This document shows positions 58,955 through 64,000 of a stretch of DNA of 64,000 bases, one piece after another. Where the stretch lies: the NCBI RefSeq assembly GCF_002846365.1, contig NZ_PJMW01000002.1:5916901-5980900 (forward strand), read 5' to 3'. The notes below the pieces were generated by a model, which was not told the origin of the DNA, made no database searches, and saw only the letters and a program-made list of their open reading frames with translations. The first letter of the stretch is position 1; the number at the start of each line of letters is the position of its first letter. The stretch comes from Nocardia fluminea (GTDB taxonomy: Bacteria > Actinomycetota > Actinomycetes > Mycobacteriales > Mycobacteriaceae). A program made the position numbers and the translations under genes.

Positions 58955-61216
58955 TCAAGTTGAGAGGACCGGTTGGTCGGTGTGCAGACCTGGCGGGTCC
59001 ATCTCGATGTCGGTGGCCGAGATACGCAGTACCCGTGCCGAACCGATGTCGAAGAACAGTCCGGTGATCTCCAGCGATCCGAGTGACCACGCGGGACCGA
59101 CCAGTGGGTGCTCCTGCAATGCGTGCAGCTGCATGGCGACGTTGACCATGCCGAGCTGATCTTGCTCGTCGAAGCCGGCGCGGCGGGCTGCCTCGGCAAC
59201 GGGGTGCTGGGACAGGTACGCCTGCTTGGACTGGTCGGCATGGGCCAGCCAGTTGTGCACCGCGTCCCCCGGACGCTGCGATTGTGGGTCCGCGGTCAGC
59301 AGCGCTCCCATCGCTCCGCACGACGAGTGGCCACATACCACGATCGAACCCACTCCCAGCTCCTCGATCCCGAACGCCAGAGCCGCCTCGAGGGAAGGGT
59401 CCTGTCCCGCGGCCGGTACCAGGTTGCCGACGTTGCGCACGGTGAACAGGTCCCCGGGACCGCTGCCGGTGATCAGGTTGGGCACGATCCGCGAATCCGA
59501 GCAGGTCAGAAACAGCGCATGTGGCTGCTGACCGCTGTGCAGGTCGCGCACGTGCTCACGCAGCATCGGTGCGCGACGGCGATGATAGTGGGAGATTCCT
59601 TCGACGACCGGGCTGAGCGCGGTCGATTCCGGGTGTTGACGCGATTTCCACGGCGCGAACTCCCGCAGCAGCGCCATAGGCGAACGCTGCGGCGGCCCGT
59701 CGGCGGCCAAGGCGAGCGCGTCCGCGCCGAGATTGTCGATGAGCACCGTGCCGCCGCTGTCTCGGTGTCGGCGGATCCATTCCGCGATGGTTTCCGCGGC
59801 GGCATGGTCGAGGAAGTCGACCGACATCTCCAAGGTGACGTGGCTACCGGCGGGCACCGAGGCGAGCGTGGCAGACAGTCGCGGCAACGCCAGGAAGGTG
59901 CACACGCCCTCGACTGCGACGTGCCACTGCCGCGCGCCCGCGGCGCCGACCTGTTCGGCGTGTACCGGTGCGCGCACCGCGCGCCACAACACCAAGGCGA
60001 TCGCCGTGACCAAACCGAGGGCGACACCCTCGAGCAGGTTGAGGAACATGACTCCGGCGATGGTGATCACGTACACCGGCAGATCGCCGGTGCGGTGGGC
60101 CACCCGGATGTGGGCCAATTTGATCAGCTGGATGCCGATGACGATCAGCAGTCCGGCCAGCGCCGACTTGGGGATCTGCTGGACCAAACCGACCAGGGCC
60201 ACCGAGAACAGCAGTACCCATACCCCGTGCATGACCGTGGACGCACGTGTGCGGGCACCGGCCGCGACGTTGGTGGCACTGCGCACAATCACACCCGTCA
60301 CAGGCAAACCACCCGCCAGGCCGGAAAGCATGTTCGCCGCGCCTTGCCCGACCAGCTCACGGTTGAGATCCGAGCTGGGTCCCGAATGCATCTTGTCCAC
60401 CGCGACCGCCGAGAGCAGACTTTCGACGCTGGCGATCAAGGCCACGGTCAGCACACCACCGAGGAACGCGGCCCACCGGCCGTCGGGCAGCTGCGGCAAC
60501 GCGACCGCGTCCAGCAATGATCCGTCCATAACGATGCGCTCGACATCGAGGGGCAACAGCAGCGATGCCACGGTAGCCAACACCACGCCGACCAGGGCGG
60601 CGGGCACCTTGGCCACCCGCGGGGGCATGAACCGCCAGCCGATCAACACCGCGATCACCAGCGCGCCCACGACCAGGTCGTCGGTGTGGAAGGAGCCGAG
60701 CTGGCTCGGAAGTGCGGTGATGTTCTGCCAAACCGAGCTCCGCGAGGTGCCCCCGAGCAGGACATGGACCTGTTGGAGGGCGATGATCGCACCGATGCCG
60801 GCGAGCATCGCATGCACGACCACCGGGGAGATCGCCAACGCCGCGCGCGCTATCCGGCTCAGGCCGAACACGATCTGCAACAGCCCGGCCCCGACGGTGA
60901 TCGCGCAGGTCACCTTCCATCCGAACTGGCCCACCAGCCCCGCCACCACCACGGTCAGTCCTGCGGCCGGGCCGCTGGCCAGCAGTGGTGAGCCGCCGAG
61001 CAGACCGGCCACGACGCCACCGATCACCGCGGCGATCAGCCCCGCCATGATCGGTGCCTGCGAGGCGATGGCGATACCCAACGACAGCGGGACCGCGACC
61101 AGGAATACAACGATCGACGAGGGCAGGTCGTAGCGCAGGATCTCCTCTACACGCGTGCGGGCAGCACCTCTTCCGGAGCGAACCTCCGAGTTCGGGTCAT
61201 CGTATTTCTGGTTCAT
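58955..61216 (-). CDS. SulP transporter - STAS - beta-carbonic anhydrase fusion
   Basis: A 753-residue protein. Residues 30-410 hold about 11-12 membrane helices of a SulP anion transporter (YDLPSSIVVFLVAVPLSLGIA, in part; VTGVIVRSATNVAAGARTRAS). A STAS-like segment follows (430-520; VTLEMSVDFLDHAAAETIAEW). From about 545 comes a beta-carbonic anhydrase with Zn ligands Cys in TCSDSRIV (about 572) and His/Cys in VCGHSSCGAMG (about 627-632). M. tuberculosis Rv3273 has this plan. It probably couples bicarbonate transport with CO2 hydration. Confidence 0.92.
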   Translation of the reverse strand: MNQKYDDPNSEVRSGRGAARTRVEEILRYDLPSSIVVFLVAVPLSLGIAIASQAPIMAGLIAAVIGGVVAGLLGGSPLLASGPAAGLTVVVAGLVGQFGWKVTCAITVGAGLLQIVFGLSRIARAALAISPVVVHAMLAGIGAIIALQQVHVLLGGTSRSSVWQNITALPSQLGSFHTDDLVVGALVIAVLIGWRFMPPRVAKVPAALVGVVLATVASLLLPLDVERIVMDGSLLDAVALPQLPDGRWAAFLGGVLTVALIASVESLLSAVAVDKMHSGPSSDLNRELVGQGAANMLSGLAGGLPVTGVIVRSATNVAAGARTRASTVMHGVWVLLFSVALVGLVQQIPKSALAGLLIVIGIQLIKLAHIRVAHRTGDLPVYVITIAGVMFLNLLEGVALGLVTAIALVLWRAVRAPVHAEQVGAAGARQWHVAVEGVCTFLALPRLSATLASVPAGSHVTLEMSVDFLDHAAAETIAEWIRRHRDSGGTVLIDNLGADALALAADGPPQRSPMALLREFAPWKSRQHPESTALSPVVEGISHYHRRRAPMLREHVRDLHSGQQPHALFLTCSDSRIVPNLITGSGPGDLFTVRNVGNLVPAAGQDPSLEAALAFGIEELGVGSIVVCGHSSCGAMGALLTADPQSQRPGDAVHNWLAHADQSKQAYLSQHPVAEAARRAGFDEQDQLGMVNVAMQLHALQEHPLVGPAWSLGSLEITGLFFDIGSARVLRISATDIEMDPPGLHTDQPVLST

Positions 61217-61694
61217 TCATATCCTTGTCGACGAGCCTGAGGAAAGTGCGCCGCGACCACCGCGACCACCGGCGATCGTCGGTGCGGCACCCAAGGGAGG
61301 ACGGACAACACGAGCATGCTGGCGAACCACCGGGTGCGGAAACCGTCGGCCCGGTGGCGGTATTCCCGCCGCCCGGACCGACCCGTTGCACCGAGACTGA
61401 GAGGTGCCTCAGCACCGCAGCGACGGTAACTCAGCGCAACCCAACGGTCTGTGAACCAAGTCACTATGTCGCCGATTATCAGATGCTTCTCAGAAAAACG
61501 ATTACGCACAGTAATTCTCTGGGTTGCGCGAATTCTCTGGTTGCGCACCATAGGCGCCGTTGTTCCAAAGAATCAGTGTGGCCACCGCGTTCGAGGTAGC
61601 CAGCGGATCCCCGTGCTCGCCGCCGCGCCCTTGTGCCCGTCGAGCCTGCACGACGTGTGTGATCGGCGCGACTGCAATCGGCCGACAGTTGCCG
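61217..61694. other. Promoter region between the two carbonic anhydrase genes
   Basis: 478 bp without a convincing gene. Copy C of the dispersed element (61477-61515) points leftward toward the SulP fusion, 260 bp away. The right part is downstream of the stand-alone carbonic anhydrase gene. Confidence 0.5.
61477..61515 (-). promoter_or_regulatory. Three-copy element, copy C, upstream of SulP-carbonic anhydrase
   Basis: TATCAGATGCTTCTCAG (61477-61493) then AAAAACGATTACGCACAGT. On the minus strand the core reads CTGAGAAGCATCTGATAAT, the end being a good -10 box (TGATAAT), with the SulP gene downstream. The TATCAG/TCTCAG repeats 11 bp apart fit an OmpR-type response regulator site (inference). 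Confidence 0.6.
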
Positions 61695-62318
61695 CTACTC
61701 CAGTTCGCCGATGTTGCCGAGTACCCGGTTCAGCTTGGCCTTGCCGTCAGCGAGGGTGTAGGTGACACAGGCGATGGCGCATTTCCCGGCGGCGATCCGG
61801 TCGCTGATGATCTGCGAGCGCTGCCGCAGCAGGTCCGCGGTTTCTGCCACGTGCCGGGCCTCCAGTTCGTCCGCCGAGGAGAGGCCCTCGCGCCGGCCGA
61901 GCAGAATCGACGGTGTCACCCGCTCGACCACGCTGCGGATGAAGCCGCCGGGGACTGCGCCGGTGTCGAGGGCATCGAGCGTGGCCCGCACCGCGCCGCA
62001 ACTGTCGTGCCCGAGCACCACGATCAGTGGCACGTTCAGCACCTCGACTCCGTATTCGATGGATCCGAGCACGCTGGCGTCCACGACGTGTCCGGCGGTG
62101 CGGACGACGAACATGTCCCCGAGCCCCTGATCGAAAATGATCTCCGCGGCCACCCGGGAATCGCCGCACCCGAACAGAATCGCCGAGGGCGTCTGCCCCG
62201 ATGCCAGCTTCGCCCGATCCGCTGCGCCCTGGTTGGGATGATGCAACCGGCCCTCGACGAAGCGATCGTTACCCTCGCGCAGGGCCTTCCAAGCGGTGAT
62301 AGGAGACAATTCACTCAT
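61695..62318 (-). CDS. Beta-carbonic anhydrase
   Basis: From ATG 62318 (MSELSPITAWKALREGNDR) a 207-residue enzyme with the zinc ligands C51 (CGDSR, with D53-R55 dyad), H104 and C107 (GHDSCGAV). It interconverts CO2 and bicarbonate in the cytosol. The opening SPITAWKALREGN is typical of the mycobacterial CanB type. An in-frame ATG lies at 62336. It is a second, soluble carbonic anhydrase next to the membrane-linked one. Confidence 0.93.
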   Translation of the reverse strand: MSELSPITAWKALREGNDRFVEGRLHHPNQGAADRAKLASGQTPSAILFGCGDSRVAAEIIFDQGLGDMFVVRTAGHVVDASVLGSIEYGVEVLNVPLIVVLGHDSCGAVRATLDALDTGAVPGGFIRSVVERVTPSILLGRREGLSSADELEARHVAETADLLRQRSQIISDRIAAGKCAIACVTYTLADGKAKLNRVLGNIGELE

Positions 62319-62726
62319 ACGCCCCATTATGCACACCGTTTACTCGGGCCTTCGGAGCGCGGAATCGGGCGAACGCAGCACTGTGACCACAGCGTCACCG
62401 CGATGGCCCCGTCTCTTGGACCCAACCGACCGGCCGCCAATCTCACCGCTTGCGGTGCCGGCGCCCGAAGTCCTGCGGGCGGTTCACGCGGCGGCTGGTG
62501 AGGCGGCAGGCTGGTTCCTTGCATCTGGGAAGGCGACATCGGGGGCACTGATTCGCAGAGCCGCGCCTGCGGCCCGTGAGGAACGTTCACGCCGAGCCGA
62601 CAAGGACTTGACGGCCACGCCGCCAACCAATGACGGGGGTTCTATATGCATGCATAGCAATATATGCAATAATAGTTTGCGATGGCTCTCCAGGGAGTCG
62701 TCGGGTGAAGCAATGGAGGTGCCGCT
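62319..62726. other. Divergent control region between carbonic anhydrase and FAD monooxygenase
   Basis: 408 bp with no gene accepted. The carbonic anhydrase promoter lies on the left and the AT-rich operator cluster at 62643-62671 on the right. Confidence 0.45.
62643..62671. promoter_or_regulatory. AT-rich operator cluster upstream of FAD monooxygenase
   Basis: TATATGCA occurs at 62643-62650 and 62661-62668 (18 bp apart), and TATGCATGCATA (62645-62656) is a perfect 12-bp palindrome. It lies 56 bp before the monooxygenase start. The likely regulator gene is not in the window. Confidence 0.5.
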
Positions 62727-63937
62727 ATGCGGGTTCTGATTTCCGGTGCCAGTATCGCTGGTCCTGTGCTGGCCTATTGGTTGAGCAAGTACGGCTTCGA
62801 GGTCACCGTGGTCGAGCGGGCACCTTCGCCGCGCAAGACAGGCGGTCACGCAGTCGACCTGTTCCGGCCCGCGATGCAGGTGGTGGGGAAGATGGGTCTG
62901 CGGGAAGTCGTCCGCAGCAAGGTAACCGGCACCGACACCCTCGTGATGCGCCGCGGCAACGCCAAGCCGGTGACGGTCGACCTGCGCAAGGTGTACACCG
63001 CCGCCTCCGACGACCACGTCGAGATCATGCGCGACCACCTCGCCGAGATCCTCTACGACGCCACATCTCGCGAGGCCGAGTACGTCTTCGCCGACTCCAT
63101 CACCTCGATCTCCGCTGACGGTGAGGTGACATTCGAGCATGGCCCCCCACGACGCTTCGACGTCATCGTCGGCGCCGACGGCTTGCACTCGAACGTGCGG
63201 AGCCTCACGTTCGGTCCAGAGGCCTCGTTCACTACCTGGTTGGGCACCTACGTGTCGGTGGTGTCGGTGCCCAACTACCTCGGCCTCAACGGCGCTATGG
63301 AGGGAATCGGCCAAGCCGGGCGAATAGCCGCGATCTACAGCGCCGCCCATATGGACGATGCCCGCGCGCTGTTTCTGTTTCGGACCCCCGAACCGCTGGA
63401 TTACCACTACCGGGATGTGGTTCGGCAGAAGCAATTGCTGCGGCAGCGCTTTGCCGGTATGGGCTGGGAGGTTCCGCGCCTGCTGGCCGCGGCGGAGGAG
63501 ACCGAGACGTTCTATTTCGACTCGATCACGCAGCTGCGGCTCGATACCTGGTCACGGGGGCGCGTCACGTTGGTCGGCGACGCGGGATACTGCCGGGCCC
63601 GGTCGTGGGCGGTAGCACCAGCCTGGCGGTCGTGGGTGCTTACATCCTGGCAGGAGAGCTCGCTAGGTACGCCCCGGATTACCACGCCGCTTTCGCCGCG
63701 TACGAGCGCGAGATCGGCGACTACGTGCGACGCAGCCGCGGGTTCGCGGCCGGGGCGGCCAATATGCTGGTGCCCGCCAGCGAATTTCATTTGTGGGCGA
63801 TCGTCCGTGCGGCCCAACTGATCGACGCGCTACCGGCATGGGCAGGCCGGGCGCTGGCCAAATTCAATGCCAAGACTATTCGGCTACACGATGCGATCGA
63901 ACTCGAGGATTACACGACACGGCAAGCTACGAGCTAA
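62727..63937 (+). pseudogene. FAD-dependent monooxygenase (PHBH-like), frameshifted near 63592
   Basis: The protein begins MRVLISGASIAGPVLAYWLS (FAD loop), with EIMRDHLAEIL, VIVGADGLHSNVR (the GD motif region) and LVGDAGYC, the second FAD-contact motif, at about residue 288. The frame then becomes shadow-like, and the proper continuation (PGPVVGGSTSLAVVGAYILAGELAR, in parts GGSTSLAVVGAYI) is found one base away, through to 63937. One C missing from the run near 63592 explains it. Intact, it would be a 403-residue aromatic or tetracycline-type hydroxylase. Sequencing error is possible. Confidence 0.75.
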
Positions 63938-64000
63938 CCGGAAGCGCCTGGTCGTATCGGGGTCATGCTAACCGCACGTACATCACATCAAAGCGCGAGA

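Noticed and set aside
58519..59241. 240-codon minus-strand frame spanning the terminator
   Set aside because: Ser/Pro/Arg-rich reading in a different frame from the carbonic anhydrase, and it crosses a strong terminator.
62380..62400. CRP/GlxR-type site (TGTGA ... TCAC) upstream of the FAD monooxygenase
   Set aside because: The half-sites are 8 bp apart instead of the 6 bp of the consensus and the right half is incomplete.

Overview
The window is high-GC DNA (roughly two-thirds G+C, strong G/C third-position bias) with an actinobacterial gene set: an F420-type nitroreductase-fold protein, a ChoD-like GMC oxidoreductase, a fused CysNC, a SulP-carbonic anhydrase fusion, a cutinase-like exported protein, and many HxlR, TetR, MerR, IclR and GntR regulators. 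A mycolic-acid actinomycete of the Nocardia/Rhodococcus type is the best guess. That is inference from gene content, not a database match.

Region 1 (1-27.4 kb) looks like chromosomal metabolism in short regulator-plus-enzyme units. They are: acyl-CoA dehydrogenase/HxlR (0.3-2.3 kb); a lone tyrosine recombinase (3.3-4.5 kb); an F420 nitroreductase-fold protein and a secreted GH1 glycosidase (4.5-6.7 kb); TetR and an AurF-type diiron oxygenase (6.7-8.5 kb); an orphan LutC, a TetR-MerR pair and a divergent ChoD-like oxidoreductase (8.6-12.6 kb); a GntR/allophanate hydrolase/biuret hydrolase/permease operon (14.5-18.9 kb); and an IclR gene divergent from cysD-cysNC-DUF1214-SDR-sulfotransferase (20.4-27.4 kb). 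The last operon makes PAPS and encodes an enzyme that would use it.

Region 2 (27.3-37.8 kb) is accessory and rearranged. It has an exonuclease-BRCT-BRCT-TerD fusion, two gene remnants joined head to head, a SLOG-like protein, and an HTH/TPR regulator whose first codons are cut off by an intact 1292-bp IS3-family element with a 4-bp target duplication. Divergent from these are four tiny genes chained by 4-nt overlaps, then a DUF574-type SAM methyltransferase. An orphan tRNA 3' end with a hairpin lies at 37.74-37.82 kb.

Region 3 (37.7-54.2 kb) is an integrative conjugative element or a large part of one. A large serine recombinase comes first. Then two divergent operons flank a control region at 46.04-46.52 kb that holds two opposed arrays of 11-bp repeats and an AT-rich segment with a large imperfect palindrome. 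The leftward operon is sigma-like regulator, VirB2-like pilin, VirB6-like channel, PrgI-VirB4 ATPase. The rightward operon is a hypothetical protein, DNA methyltransferase, VirD4-like coupling ATPase, replication-relaxation protein, transglycosylase-NlpC/P60 hydrolase, and a cutinase-like protein lacking the nucleophile Ser.

Region 4 (54.2-64 kb) is partly decayed. It has a SUKH-like gene abutting a frameshifted second IS3-family element, about 0.6 kb of eroded sequence, small secreted genes, a SulP-STAS-carbonic anhydrase fusion, a separate beta-carbonic anhydrase and a frameshifted FAD monooxygenase. A roughly 36-bp element occurs three times in this region (57.46, 58.42 and 61.48 kb).
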